This document shows, one piece after another, positions 35,313-43,636 of a stretch of 43,916 nucleotides of DNA. Origin of the DNA: Bacteroidales bacterium. GTDB lineage: Bacteria > Bacteroidota > Bacteroidia > Bacteroidales > WCHB1-69. Each line of letters starts with the position of its first letter. Position 1 is the first letter of the stretch. The notes under the pieces were generated by a model. The model was not told the DNA's origin, made no database searches, and saw only the letters and a program-made list of their open reading frames with translations. The position numbers and the translations under genes were made by a program. The DNA lies in assembly GCA_017540505.1 (NCBI GenBank), contig JAFYAW010000020.1, forward strand, positions 1 to 43,916, given 5' to 3'.

Positions 35313-35771
35313 CTACTCTTGCTCGGCCACCACGTGAAGCTTGAGGCTCACCTTGTTGAAATCCTTGTGCAGGTTGACCATGGCGGTATATTCGCCCAGT
35401 TCTTTGATATGGTCTTCGTGCATGATGATTTTTCTGCGGTCGATGTCGATGTCGTGCTGCTCTTTCAGTGCGTTGGCCACGGCGATGGACGTGACGGAGC
35501 CGAAGATGGTGCCCTTTTCGGAAGCCTTGGTCGGAATCGTGACCTCAAGACCCTCGATTCTACCAGCGAGGAATTCGGCCTCTTTTCTGATCTTTTCGGC
35601 TTTGAAAGCGCGCTGTTTCAGCGTCTCTGCCAGCATTTTCTTCTTCGCGGGGGTGGCAAGCTCGGCCAGACCGTTCGGAATGAGATAATTACGAGCATAA
35701 CCGTCTTTAACCTTTACGAGGTCATCGGCATAGCCTAAATTCTGTACGTCTTGTTTTAATATAATTTCCAT
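35313..35771 (-). CDS. rplI: 50S ribosomal protein L9
   Basis: The N-terminal RNA-binding domain begins MEIILKQDVQNLGYADDLV and contains the L9 signature GYARNYLIPNGLA. A long connecting helix and a C-terminal domain (IFGSVTSIAVANAL) follow. 152 residues, full length. Last gene of the rpsF-rpsR-rplI operon, 14 bp after rpsR. Confidence 0.97.
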   Translation of the reverse strand: MEIILKQDVQNLGYADDLVKVKDGYARNYLIPNGLAELATPAKKKMLAETLKQRAFKAEKIRKEAEFLAGRIEGLEVTIPTKASEKGTIFGSVTSIAVANALKEQHDIDIDRRKIIMHEDHIKELGEYTAMVNLHKDFNKVSLKLHVVAEQE

Positions 35772-35785
35772 GTCAATTCCTCCTA

Positions 35786-36058
35786 TTAGTTAGATTTTAA
35801 ATTGTCGGTTACGAACGGCAGAAGGGCCAAGTGACGGGCTCTTTTGACAGCCTGGGCCACTTTCTTCTGGTATTTCAGGGAAGTACCGGTGAGACGGCGA
35901 GGCAGAATCTTGCCCTGCTCGTTCACGAACTTCTTGAGAAATTCGCCATCCTTGTAGTCAATGTACTTGATACCGCTCTTTTTGAAACGGCAGTATTTTT
36001 TCTTCTTAATATCAACTGCTACAGGAGCAATGTATTTGATGTCGGATTGTTGTGCCAT
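35786..36058 (-). CDS. rpsR: 30S ribosomal protein S18
   Basis: 90 residues. The S18 core is clear: [19 protein letters not shown], then [38 protein letters not shown]. It follows rpsF by 2 bp. S18 binds next to S6 on the 30S platform, which fits their joint expression. Confidence 0.97.
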   Translation of the reverse strand: MAQQSDIKYIAPVAVDIKKKKYCRFKKSGIKYIDYKDGEFLKKFVNEQGKILPRRLTGTSLKYQKKVAQAVKRARHLALLPFVTDNLKSN

Positions 36059-36060
36059 AA

Positions 36061-36507
36061 TTATTCTGCTTGTTCTGTTTGATTAGACTCGTTGTTAACT
36101 TCCTGAGGTTGTTCGGCTACGGGAGCTTCCTCTTTCACCTCTTCCTTCACTTCCTCGGCAGCGGCTGCCTTGGCGTTGCGGTTCGCACGTCTTTTCTCCG
36201 CGTAAGCGATAGCGTACTTGTCCATGCTCACGGTGAGGAAACGCATGATGCGCTCGTCACGACGGTATTGCAGTTCCAATGCCTCTACGACGGCGCCGTC
36301 TTCTGCCTTGAATTCGAAAAGATGGTAGAATCCGGAGGATTTCTTCTGGATGGGATACTCCAACTTGCGGAGGCCCCAGTTCTCCTGATGGACGATCTCA
36401 GCACCGTTGTCGGTGAGGATCTTCTCAAACTTTTGTACCGTTTCCTTCATCTGATCTTCAGACAAAACGGGCGTCATAATGAAAACGGTTTCATACTGAT
36501 TTGCCAT
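36061..36507 (-). CDS. rpsF: 30S ribosomal protein S6 with acidic C-terminal tail
   Basis: Begins [19 protein letters not shown] and has the S6 segments [19 protein letters not shown] and [12 protein letters not shown]. The core ends near residue 110 and is followed by about 35 residues rich in Ala, Glu, Asn and Gln, extending it to 148. Such low-complexity tails are found in other Bacteroidota S6 proteins. First gene of the operon behind a TACTTTTG box. Confidence 0.96.
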   Translation of the reverse strand: MANQYETVFIMTPVLSEDQMKETVQKFEKILTDNGAEIVHQENWGLRKLEYPIQKKSSGFYHLFEFKAEDGAVVEALELQYRRDERIMRFLTVSMDKYAIAYAEKRRANRNAKAAAAEEVKEEVKEEAPVAEQPQEVNNESNQTEQAE

Positions 36508-36556
36508 AATTTGTTAAAGTTTGTTTGTTAAAAAATGTGTTTAAAATTTTGGGCGG

Positions 36557-36564
36557 CAAAAGTA
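36557..36564 (-). promoter_or_regulatory. -7 box of the rpsF operon
   Basis: Minus strand TACTTTTG, 49 bp before the rpsF ATG. Confidence 0.65.
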
Positions 36565-36641
36565 CAAAAATTTTCTTATCTTCCAACAGGTTAGGAAGAT
36601 TTATTTTCAACAGGCACAAAAAACGCAGATTATCCTCTGAA

Positions 36642-38675
36642 TCAGTACTCGCTAATACGCTGGTCTATCTCCTTTATCTGATCGCGGAGCAGAATTGCCG
36701 TGTCAAAATCCAAATCTTTGACAGCCTTGTCCATCTCTTTTCGGAGTTTTTTCTTCTTTTGCTCCAATTGTTCGATGTTGAGCAGATGGATGTCCGGCTC
36801 GGCAGCCAGCAGCTTCGGAGCCTCCACAGCCTTGTACTCCCTGACCTTTTTGTCGCCCGATTGCGTGACGGCGTCGTTGATATTGCCAGCTAAATAGACC
36901 TCTTCCGACTTGATCACTCCCTTGGGCGTGATGTGATGGGCTTCGTTGTAGGCCATCTGCTTGGCCCGGCGGCGCGCGGTCTCGTCCATCGTGGCCTGCA
37001 TGGACTTGGTGATCTTGTTGGCGTAGAAGATGACGCGTCCGTTCACGTGGCGCGCCGCACGACCCGCCGTCTGCGTGAGCGACCGCTCGTTGCGCAGGAA
37101 GCCCTCCTTATCGGCATCCATGATAGCCACCAACGACACTTCCGGCAGGTCAAGGCCCTCACGCAGCAGATTCACCCCCACCAGCACATCGATGGCTCCG
37201 AAGCGGAGGTCCTTGAGAATCTCCACGCGGTCCAAGGTCTCCACATCCGAATGTATGTAGCAGGATTTTATCCCGATATTGATCAGATAGGTGTTCAGCT
37301 CCTCGGCCATACGCTTGGTCAGCGTGGTCACCAGCACCCGCTCGCCCCTGTCAACGGTGTCTTCAATCTCGTTCAACAGGTCGTCCACCTGGTTGGTGGC
37401 GGGACGCACCTCGATGGGCGGGTCCAACAGACCCGTGGGACGCACCACCTGCTCCACCACCACCCCACCGGAGCGCTGCAACTCAAAATCGGCCGGCGTA
37501 GCGCTCATGAAGATGGTCTGCCCGATCAGGCTCTCAAACTCAGCGAATTTCAACGGCCGGTTGTCCAACGCCGCCGGCAAGCGGAAACCATAGTCCACCA
37601 GATTGATCTTCCGCGAACGGTCGCCCCCGTACATGGCCCCGATTTGCGGCACCGTGACGTGGCTCTCGTCAATCACCAGCACAAAATCATCCGGAAAAAA
37701 GTCCAAGATACAGAAGGGTCGTTCACCAGGCTTGCGTTTGTCGAAATAACGCGAATAATTCTCAATGCCGGAACAATAGCCCAGCTCCTTCATCATCTCC
37801 ACATCATAATTCACACGGTCATCCAACCGCTTGGCCTCCAAATGCTTGCCAATGGATTTCAGATAGTCGATTTGCTCACCGAGGTCTAATTTGATCTGAT
37901 CAATGGCCTCATTCATCGACTGTTGGGTGGTAACAAAGATGCTGGCCGGATAAATGGTAACCTTTTCCACTTTGCTGATCACCCCGCCGGTGGCAGCCTC
38001 CAACTCGGCGATGGACTCTATTTCATCGTCGAAAAAGACGATGCGGTAGGCGCAATCGCTGTATGGAGGATAGATGTCCACCGTGTCGCCCTTCACGCGG
38101 AATTGCGACGGCTGCAGATCCAACTCCGTGCGCGAATAGAGGCTGTTGACGAACGTGAGCAGCAACTTGTTACGGTCAATCAGCATTCCCGTATGCAGAT
38201 GGATGACGTTCTTGGCAAAATCATCGGGATTGCCAATGCCGTATATGCAGGACACCGAAGCGACGACAATCACATCGCGGCGCCCCGACAGCAACGAGGC
38301 CGTCGTGTGCAAGCGCAACTTCTCGATCTCATCGTTGATAGCCAAATCCTTTTCTATGTACGTGTTCGTCGTCGGGATGTAGGCCTCCGGCTGATAATAG
38401 TCGTAGTAGGAAACGTAATATTCCACCGCGTTGTCGGGGAAAAACTGCTTGAACTCGCTATACAGCTGGGCGGCCAAGGTCTTGTTGTGGCTGAGCACCA
38501 AGGCGGGACGGTTCACCTGCTGGAGGACGTTGGCAATGGTAAAGGTCTTGCCGGAGCCGGTCACGCCCAGCAGTGTCTGTGCCTGATCACCACGGTTAAG
38601 GCCGTCCACCAACTGCCGGATGGCAGTGGGCTGGTCGCCAGAGGGTTTATATGAGGAAGAGAGTTTGAAATCCAT
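36642..38675 (-). CDS. uvrB: Excinuclease ABC subunit B
   Basis: DNA helicase-like damage verifier of nucleotide excision repair. 677 residues, full length. Walker A is LLGVTGSGKTF near residue 36; the beta-hairpin region YYDYYQPEAYIP near 90 clamps the DNA strand. DEF/DESH-type motif II appears as VIDESHVTVPQIGAMY near 335, and helicase motif VI includes QTAGRAARH near 545. The C-terminal UVR domain (KEMDKAVKDLDFDTAILLRDQI) binds UvrC. Divergent from the M16 peptidase gene, with separate -7 boxes in the 95-bp gap. Confidence 0.97.
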   Translation of the reverse strand: MDFKLSSSYKPSGDQPTAIRQLVDGLNRGDQAQTLLGVTGSGKTFTIANVLQQVNRPALVLSHNKTLAAQLYSEFKQFFPDNAVEYYVSYYDYYQPEAYIPTTNTYIEKDLAINDEIEKLRLHTTASLLSGRRDVIVVASVSCIYGIGNPDDFAKNVIHLHTGMLIDRNKLLLTFVNSLYSRTELDLQPSQFRVKGDTVDIYPPYSDCAYRIVFFDDEIESIAELEAATGGVISKVEKVTIYPASIFVTTQQSMNEAIDQIKLDLGEQIDYLKSIGKHLEAKRLDDRVNYDVEMMKELGYCSGIENYSRYFDKRKPGERPFCILDFFPDDFVLVIDESHVTVPQIGAMYGGDRSRKINLVDYGFRLPAALDNRPLKFAEFESLIGQTIFMSATPADFELQRSGGVVVEQVVRPTGLLDPPIEVRPATNQVDDLLNEIEDTVDRGERVLVTTLTKRMAEELNTYLINIGIKSCYIHSDVETLDRVEILKDLRFGAIDVLVGVNLLREGLDLPEVSLVAIMDADKEGFLRNERSLTQTAGRAARHVNGRVIFYANKITKSMQATMDETARRRAKQMAYNEAHHITPKGVIKSEEVYLAGNINDAVTQSGDKKVREYKAVEAPKLLAAEPDIHLLNIEQLEQKKKKLRKEMDKAVKDLDFDTAILLRDQIKEIDQRISEY

Positions 38676-38693
38676 GTTGTTTCAAAAAGGCGG

Positions 38694-38701
38694 CAAAAGT
38701 A
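38694..38701 (-). promoter_or_regulatory. -7 box of uvrB
   Basis: Minus strand TACTTTTG, 18 bp upstream of the uvrB ATG. Confidence 0.65.
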
Positions 38702-38749
38702 CGATTAAATTCCCGAATCTGAAAGCTGTTTGTTTTATAGAAAATGATG

Positions 38750-38757
38750 TATCTTTG
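38750..38757 (+). promoter_or_regulatory. -7 box of the M16 peptidase gene
   Basis: TATCTTTG, 13 bp before the ATG at 38771, with a possible -33 TTTG at 38729-38732. Confidence 0.65.
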
Positions 38758-38770
38758 CAAATTTTAAAAA

Positions 38771-40021
38771 ATGGAGAAAATAAAGCGCAAAATATTGGAC
38801 AACGGCCTGCGTGTGCTGGTTCACGAAGACCACACCACGCCGCTGGCAACGTGCAACATAGTGTATAATGTAGGCTCCCGCGACGAGCATCCCGACCACA
38901 CCGGACTGGCCCATCTGATGGAGCATTTCATGTTCACCGGCTCCGTCCATGTGCCGAACTACGACGAAGCCCTGCAGAAGGTCGGGGCCATCAACAACGC
39001 CTACACCTCGCAGGACATCACCCATTATTATATTGTACTGCCCGCCAACAACATCGAAACCGCCCTTTGGATTGAGTCCGACAGGATGCTTGAACTGGCC
39101 TTCCGACAGCAGTCGCTTGACATCCAGAAACAGGTGGTGATTGAGGAGTTCAAAGAGAATTACCTCAACCGGCCATACGGTGACCTGATGATGCTGTTCA
39201 ACCGGATGGCCTACCAAAGACACCCGTACCAGTGGCTGCCCATCGGGAAGAAAACCGAGCATATCGCCGAAGTCGATATGGCAATCATCAAGGATTTCTA
39301 CTACCGTTTCTACCGTCCGGACAATGCCGTGTTAGTGGTGGCTGGCAATGTGCGTTATGAGGAGGTTATCCCATTGGTGGAAAAGTGGTTTGGTGACATC
39401 CCGCCCGGCAATGCGCTTGAGAAGAGCTATCCTAAAGAGTTGCCGCAAAAGGAGTTGCGATTCCAAATGGTGGAACGTCCTGTTTCCTCGGATATTTTGG
39501 TAAAGGGGTGGCACATGTGCGACCGTATGCACCCCGACTATTATGCTTGGGACCTGCTGTCTGACATGTTCGGCACGGGCCAGTCTTCGTATCTGTACCA
39601 GCATTTAGTGACGGAAAAGAAGCTCTTCACCGACATCTCCGCCTCCATCATGGGGACCACGGACGAAGGGCTGTTTCTCATCAGCGGACGGCCTGTGGAG
39701 GGCGTATCCATTGAGGATGCGGATGCCGCCTTGTGTGCGTATCTGTATGGTTTCAAACCGGATAAGAACTTCTCGCACGATTTGCGGAAAGTGCAGAACC
39801 GCGCCGAGGCCGTGTTATTGCATAACGACATCAAAATCGACGACCGGGCATCCAACTTGGCCGTGGGTGAGACCATCTCCAACGTGGAGTATTTCCTCAA
39901 CGAGCGCCAGCACTATTTCGACGTGACGGAAGAACAGATGAGCCGCCTGATTTCAGGAATGTTGACAGAAAAAGAGAGTAACACATTGTATTACAAGGCA
40001 ATAAAAGCTAATAACTGCTGA
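38771..40021 (+). CDS. M16 (pitrilysin) family zinc peptidase
   Basis: 416 residues with the inverted zinc motif HLMEH (48-52: His48, catalytic Glu51, His52) and a distal Glu in IEEFKENYLNRPYGD near residue 129. An M16C-like second half follows, including RFYRPDNAVLVVAGNV and GTGQSSYLYQHLV. No signal peptide is visible, unlike many Bacteroidota M16 paralogues, so a cytoplasmic location is likely. Single-unit M16 proteins often act as dimers or with an inactive partner; no second M16 gene is adjacent. Substrate unknown. Confidence 0.9.
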   Translation: MEKIKRKILDNGLRVLVHEDHTTPLATCNIVYNVGSRDEHPDHTGLAHLMEHFMFTGSVHVPNYDEALQKVGAINNAYTSQDITHYYIVLPANNIETALWIESDRMLELAFRQQSLDIQKQVVIEEFKENYLNRPYGDLMMLFNRMAYQRHPYQWLPIGKKTEHIAEVDMAIIKDFYYRFYRPDNAVLVVAGNVRYEEVIPLVEKWFGDIPPGNALEKSYPKELPQKELRFQMVERPVSSDILVKGWHMCDRMHPDYYAWDLLSDMFGTGQSSYLYQHLVTEKKLFTDISASIMGTTDEGLFLISGRPVEGVSIEDADAALCAYLYGFKPDKNFSHDLRKVQNRAEAVLLHNDIKIDDRASNLAVGETISNVEYFLNERQHYFDVTEEQMSRLISGMLTEKESNTLYYKAIKANNC

Positions 40022-40075
40022 TTATTATCGCGGCAAAATAAAATATTCGCAGAAAGAAAAGAGTTGACAATCCTA

Positions 40076-40834
40076 TCATTTATGGTCTCCGTCCATAGCT
40101 AAACGGAATCCGACATAATTGAATTTGGCGTTTGGGATACTTTGGCTGCGAGCGGAAACGCGGCAAACATCCGAATAGCTGGTCATACAGCCGCCTCGAT
40201 AGACTTTGGTTTCGCTCAAATTATACCCGGTAGGATTCTCAAGAATCTTGCTTGAGTTCCATTCATACATATCAAAACCGTCAAAACACCATTCATACAC
40301 ATTGCCAGACATATCATAGACGCCCACCTCGTTAGGCTGTTTTGTGCCAACGGAGTGGATTGTTTTCCCACTGTTTTTCTTGCACCAGGCCACCTCCTCC
40401 AAATTATCGGAACCGCTAAATTTGTAGTTTCTGGAAAGTTGGCCTCCGCGGGCGGCATATTCCCATTCGGCCTCTGTGGGCAGGCGGTATTTCTTCCCCG
40501 TAAGCTCATTTAGCTTGGCAATGAAGGTCTGGGCGTCATACCAACTGACACGTGTGACCGGCAAACTGTCACCGATGACCTTGGACGGGTTCTTGCCACC
40601 CATCACCGCCATCCAAAGTCCTTGAGTTACTTCGTATTTGGCAATATAAAAACCGTCAAGTTTTACCGGATGGGCAGGAGCCTCATTCACGGAACAGTCG
40701 GAATGCTTGCCTGTGCACCCCATCATAAACTCGCCGCCTTGTACATAAACCATTTCAATGGTGGGAATCTGGGCATAAACCGAAGACGTCAGAATGACGG
40801 CGATTATGGCGATGAAGAGGGATTTGTTTTTCAT
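40076..40834 (-). CDS. Secreted formylglycine-generating-enzyme-like (SUMF1 fold) protein
   Basis: 252 residues with a signal peptide (MKNKSLFIAIIAVILTSSVYAQ) lacking a lipobox. The FGE-sulfatase fold is clear from MVYVQGGEFMMGC, FYIAKYEVTQGLW, PVTRVSWYDAQTFIAKLN, YRLPTEAEWEYAARGG, GVYDMSGNVYEWCFDG and a C-terminal YVGFRLA. Whether it oxidises sulfatase cysteines is doubtful: no sulfatase gene is nearby, and the Cys pair in RGGCMTSYSDVCRV does not sit exactly like the catalytic pair of true FGE. Many Bacteroidota members are non-enzymatic, including GldJ/GldK of the T9SS, but this one is shorter. ATG 40834 is chosen; the open frame continues through an inverted repeat and is not coding there. 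Confidence 0.85.
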   Translation of the reverse strand: MKNKSLFIAIIAVILTSSVYAQIPTIEMVYVQGGEFMMGCTGKHSDCSVNEAPAHPVKLDGFYIAKYEVTQGLWMAVMGGKNPSKVIGDSLPVTRVSWYDAQTFIAKLNELTGKKYRLPTEAEWEYAARGGQLSRNYKFSGSDNLEEVAWCKKNSGKTIHSVGTKQPNEVGVYDMSGNVYEWCFDGFDMYEWNSSKILENPTGYNLSETKVYRGGCMTSYSDVCRVSARSQSIPNAKFNYVGFRLAMDGDHK

Positions 40835-40857
40835 ATTTCCGTGTTTTATTAAACTCG

Positions 40858-40865
40858 CAAAAGTA
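40858..40865 (-). promoter_or_regulatory. -7 box of the FGE-like gene
   Basis: Minus strand TACTTTTG, 23 bp before the ATG at 40834, confirming that the frame upstream is not translated. Confidence 0.65.
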
Positions 40866-40888
40866 CATTTTTTCTGATTATAACGGAA

Positions 40889-41075
40889 GAGATTCCGCCA
40901 GCTCCTATCGTCGCAGGCGGAATGGTGTAAAGTGTTTGGGGAGCAAAAAGGGTAAAAAGAAGGGCGGCGGTAAGTTCTCGGATTACGGTGTTTTTTTCCG
41001 CCGCCCTTCTTTTTACCCTCTCTCGCCCGCAGCGTGCACCATTCCGCCGCGAACGCAGTGAGCGAGCGGAATCTC
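40889..41075. repeat. 187-bp nested inverted-repeat element
   Basis: Terminal inverted repeats of 39 bp (40889-40927 and 41037-41075) match at about 29 positions, beginning GAGATTCCGC. Inside, a perfect 22-bp stem (40949-40970 with 40998-41019) surrounds a 27-nt loop. Each terminal arm can also fold on itself (ATTCCGCC with GGCGGAAT). It fills most of the 308-bp gap between the FGE-like gene and the lipoprotein gene. No coding potential; no clear target-site duplication seen. Confidence 0.8.
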
Positions 41076-41130
41076 CAACATAAAGTCATGAATAAAAGAC
41101 AATGCAACGCTTGCAAAACTTGAAAAAATG

Positions 41131-41138
41131 TACTTTTG
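41131..41138 (+). promoter_or_regulatory. -7 box of the GH114-like lipoprotein gene
   Basis: TACTTTTG only 4 bp upstream of ATG 41143. The transcript would be almost leaderless unless translation begins at ATG 41182. Confidence 0.55.
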
Positions 41139-41142
41139 CCGC

Positions 41143-42132
41143 ATGTTATCGAATAACTTATATGAAAGAAAATACGGTTTGATGCTCATTTTGACGGTTC
41201 TGCTAACCACCTCCTGCAACCGTCCGGAGGTGGTCCCCTGCGATGACTACCGACAGGCGATGCGCGACTTTGTGGTGCGCATTAGCGAAACAGCGCGGAT
41301 GCAACATCCTGATTTTATTGTAATTCCGCAAAACGGCATCGAGTTAGTGACCCTGGGCGAGAATGCCAATGCAGACCTTGCTGCGGGCTATCTGGCCGCC
41401 ATTGACGGGCTCGGACAGGAGGACCTTTTCTACGGGTACGTGCGCGATGACGAGCCCACGCCCGCGGACGCGACGGAGTATCTGCTGTCGTATCTCCGCC
41501 GCTCGAAGCAGGCGGGGAAGTGTATTCTCGTGACCGACTACTGCTCCCGCCCTGAGTATGTGTCCGCTGCCCGCAGCCGTTGCGATGCGGAGGATTTTGT
41601 CTCCTTCGCCGCCCCGAGCCGCGAATTGGATGTGATTCCTGCAGGCGCGCCCACGCACGAGAACGCGCAGAACATCGTCCGCCTTAGCGATGCCCAAAAC
41701 TTTTTGTATCTCCTTAACAACGAACATTTTGAAAGTAAATCTACATTCATAGACGCAATTGCTAACACCAACTACGATATCCTCATCACAGATCTGTTTT
41801 TCAACGACGGCACAGCCTTCACCACAGCTGAGGTGGAGCGGTTAAAGCATAAAGCCAACGGCGGCAAAAGGCTGGTGATCTGCTACATGTCCATTGGCGA
41901 GGCGGAGGATTACCGTTACTATTGGCAGTCGGAGTGGAAGCGTCACAAACCGGCGTGGCTAGCCCGCGAGAACCCCTCCTGGCCGGGCAACTACAAGGTC
42001 CGCTACTGGGATCCTGCCTGGCAGGAGATCATCTGCGGTTCTGGTGACAGCTACCTCAACCGCATCCTCGCCGCCGGCTTCGACGGGGTATATTTGGATA
42101 TTATTGATGCGTTCGAATATTTTGAGAGGTGA
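41143..42132 (+). CDS. Lipoprotein of the MJ1477/TM1410 (GH114-like) family
   Basis: 329 residues with a lipoprotein signal (MLILTVLLTTSC; Cys25 as the lipidated residue if translation starts at 41143). The C-terminal half is a TIM-barrel-like domain with DILITDLFFNDG, LVICYMSIGEAEDYR, RYWDPAWQEII and FDGVYLDIIDAFEYF, the pattern of endo-alpha-1,4-polygalactosaminidase-related proteins; the acidic residues near the strands would be catalytic. Substrate unknown, but a galactosaminoglycan exopolymer would fit the family. An upstream ATG at 41128 precedes the promoter box and is rejected; 41182 is a shorter alternative. Its TGA ends exactly where the stop codon of the opposite gene ends. Confidence 0.75.
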   Translation: MLSNNLYERKYGLMLILTVLLTTSCNRPEVVPCDDYRQAMRDFVVRISETARMQHPDFIVIPQNGIELVTLGENANADLAAGYLAAIDGLGQEDLFYGYVRDDEPTPADATEYLLSYLRRSKQAGKCILVTDYCSRPEYVSAARSRCDAEDFVSFAAPSRELDVIPAGAPTHENAQNIVRLSDAQNFLYLLNNEHFESKSTFIDAIANTNYDILITDLFFNDGTAFTTAEVERLKHKANGGKRLVICYMSIGEAEDYRYYWQSEWKRHKPAWLARENPSWPGNYKVRYWDPAWQEIICGSGDSYLNRILAAGFDGVYLDIIDAFEYFER

Positions 42133-43482
42133 TTATATTAACGGCACCATATAAATCGGCAAAAAGACAATGCCGTTCTCTTCCTTGTAATCTTGATAAT
42201 GAACAATGTATGGTGTAGCGGTTTGGTCGGCGAATTTTCTGCGGAATTTGTTCAAGGAGGAAAAAGTGTAGTTTTTTCCCGATTTAACCTCTACAGGGCA
42301 AATGTTGTGGGCATTCGTTAGCGTGGGCTTTTCAATCAGGAAATCGATTTCCATACGGTCTTCAGCATTTTCTCTTGTGTTTTTGCTATAAAAATAGAGC
42401 TTGTGACCAGATGCCACAAACATTTGTGCCACAACATTCTCCACCAACATCCCGGCATTGATTTCCAATTTATTGAGAAGCAATTTTTGGTACAGTTCTT
42501 CGCCCTGGATGGTCTTCTCGTCAAAAGCGTGCGAGATAAGCAGCCCCGTGTCCGACATATAGCATTTGAAAGTCTGTCCATCCCGTTTCAACCGCATACC
42601 CACTTGAGGTTCTGTGACACCATAGCACATGTTGGTAATCATCGCTTCCTGTAGCCAGATGAAAGAGCTTTCGTATGACCGATAACGCGCATCGGAGGAA
42701 AGATCCGATAACCGGAAGCGTTTCTCATGTTTTTGCAACTCTCCAGGCAGCTGGTCAAACACCGCCTTGACCTTTTCCTTGTAACCTTTGGCATATTTGT
42801 CTATACTTCGGCGATAGAGGGCAAGAATGTCTCTCTTCACATTGTCAACTCGGAGGAAATTGTGTGAAGCCAGGTACTCAAGCACCGCCTGAGGCATTCC
42901 CCCAACAATCATATATTGTCGAAATAACGTTAGCGTTTTTTGATGCATGGGACCCAATGGCATTCGATCTGTCAAGCATTGGCGCAAGAACGGCATAGTC
43001 ATCTCATCTCCCATAGCCCACAAAAACTCCTCAAAATCCATTGGATACATGGCTAGAGAACGCTCTTCGGAGGGTAGCAATATATCCTTGGTGTTTTCAT
43101 GAATGCTGACTAATGAGCCTGTTTCAATGTAGTCATAACGCCCATCCGCGACAAGATGTTTGATGGCTTGCCGGGCCTGCGGATATTTTTGCACTTCATC
43201 AAAAATGATCAGTGAATTGCGAGGATACAGTGTTACCCCCGTCACGTTTTGCAAAAACATCAGGAATGTCTCAGTCTCATTCAAATAATTGTCGAATACA
43301 GCTTTTACATTGTTGCTGATATGCGAAAAATCAACCAAAATGTAGGAACGATACTCGTTTTTTGCGAACTCTTCCACAATATAACTTTTCCCCACGCGCC
43401 TTGCCCCTTCAATCAATAAGGCAACTCTGCCATTTTCTTGCTTCTTCCATTCAAGTAACTGACTGTAAATCTTACGTTTCAT
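42133..43482 (-). CDS. ATP-binding protein, AAA_14/DUF4143 type (fourth ATPase)
   Basis: 449-residue P-loop protein. Walker A is EGARRVGKSYI near residue 26, Walker B LIIFDEVQKYPQA near 91, sensor segment IETGSLVSI near 119. The C-terminal DUF4143 domain keeps an intact nuclease-like core: RMEIDFLIEKP, then CPVEVKSG. Of the same broad type as the protein at 12162, but with different details. ATG 43482 is chosen because the conserved MKRKIYSQLLEWKK begins there. The open frame continues 38 codons upstream, but those codons are translated 33-bp repeats lying beyond the promoter. Function unproven. Confidence 0.87.
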   Translation of the reverse strand: MKRKIYSQLLEWKKQENGRVALLIEGARRVGKSYIVEEFAKNEYRSYILVDFSHISNNVKAVFDNYLNETETFLMFLQNVTGVTLYPRNSLIIFDEVQKYPQARQAIKHLVADGRYDYIETGSLVSIHENTKDILLPSEERSLAMYPMDFEEFLWAMGDEMTMPFLRQCLTDRMPLGPMHQKTLTLFRQYMIVGGMPQAVLEYLASHNFLRVDNVKRDILALYRRSIDKYAKGYKEKVKAVFDQLPGELQKHEKRFRLSDLSSDARYRSYESSFIWLQEAMITNMCYGVTEPQVGMRLKRDGQTFKCYMSDTGLLISHAFDEKTIQGEELYQKLLLNKLEINAGMLVENVVAQMFVASGHKLYFYSKNTRENAEDRMEIDFLIEKPTLTNAHNICPVEVKSGKNYTFSSLNKFRRKFADQTATPYIVHYQDYKEENGIVFLPIYMVPLI

Positions 43483-43511
43483 ATTATTCAATCCGTTAAT
43501 TATTGTATCTG

Positions 43512-43519
43512 CAAAAATA
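43512..43519 (-). promoter_or_regulatory. -7 box of the fourth ATPase gene
   Basis: Minus strand TATTTTTG, 29 bp before the ATG at 43482 and 8 bp from the first 33-bp-phased repeat. Confidence 0.7.
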
Positions 43520-43527
43520 CACTTTTT

Positions 43528-43613
43528 CACGAAATGCAGATTTTTGTCAGATAGATATTGCACGAAATGCGGATTTTTATTCGGTGTATTTTTCACGAAA
43601 TGCAGATTTTTGT
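43528..43613. repeat. Three direct repeats with exact 33-bp period upstream of an ATPase
   Basis: CACGAAATGCAGATTTTTGT occurs at 43528 and 43594, with an 18-of-20 copy at 43561. The 13-bp gaps between copies are unrelated to one another. They lie directly upstream of the -7 box of the fourth ATPase gene. Confidence 0.85.
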
Positions 43614-43636
43614 AAGTAGCGAAAAATATTTCGATG

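Noticed and set aside
36933-37889. 318-codon plus-strand frame opposite uvrB
   Set aside because: His- and Arg-rich shadow of uvrB codons, with no start signal or recognisable domain.
40835-41116. 94-codon N-terminal extension of the FGE-like protein
   Set aside because: It runs through the inverted-repeat element and the promoter, and the signal peptide begins at ATG 40834.
43483-43596. 38-codon N-terminal extension of the fourth ATPase
   Set aside because: The extra codons translate the 33-bp repeats, contain the -7 box, and precede the conserved MKRKIYSQLLEWKK start.
43528-43613. Mini CRISPR array (20-bp repeats at regular spacing)
   Set aside because: The gaps between copies are only 13 bp, there are three copies, no cas gene is present, and the repeats adjoin a promoter.
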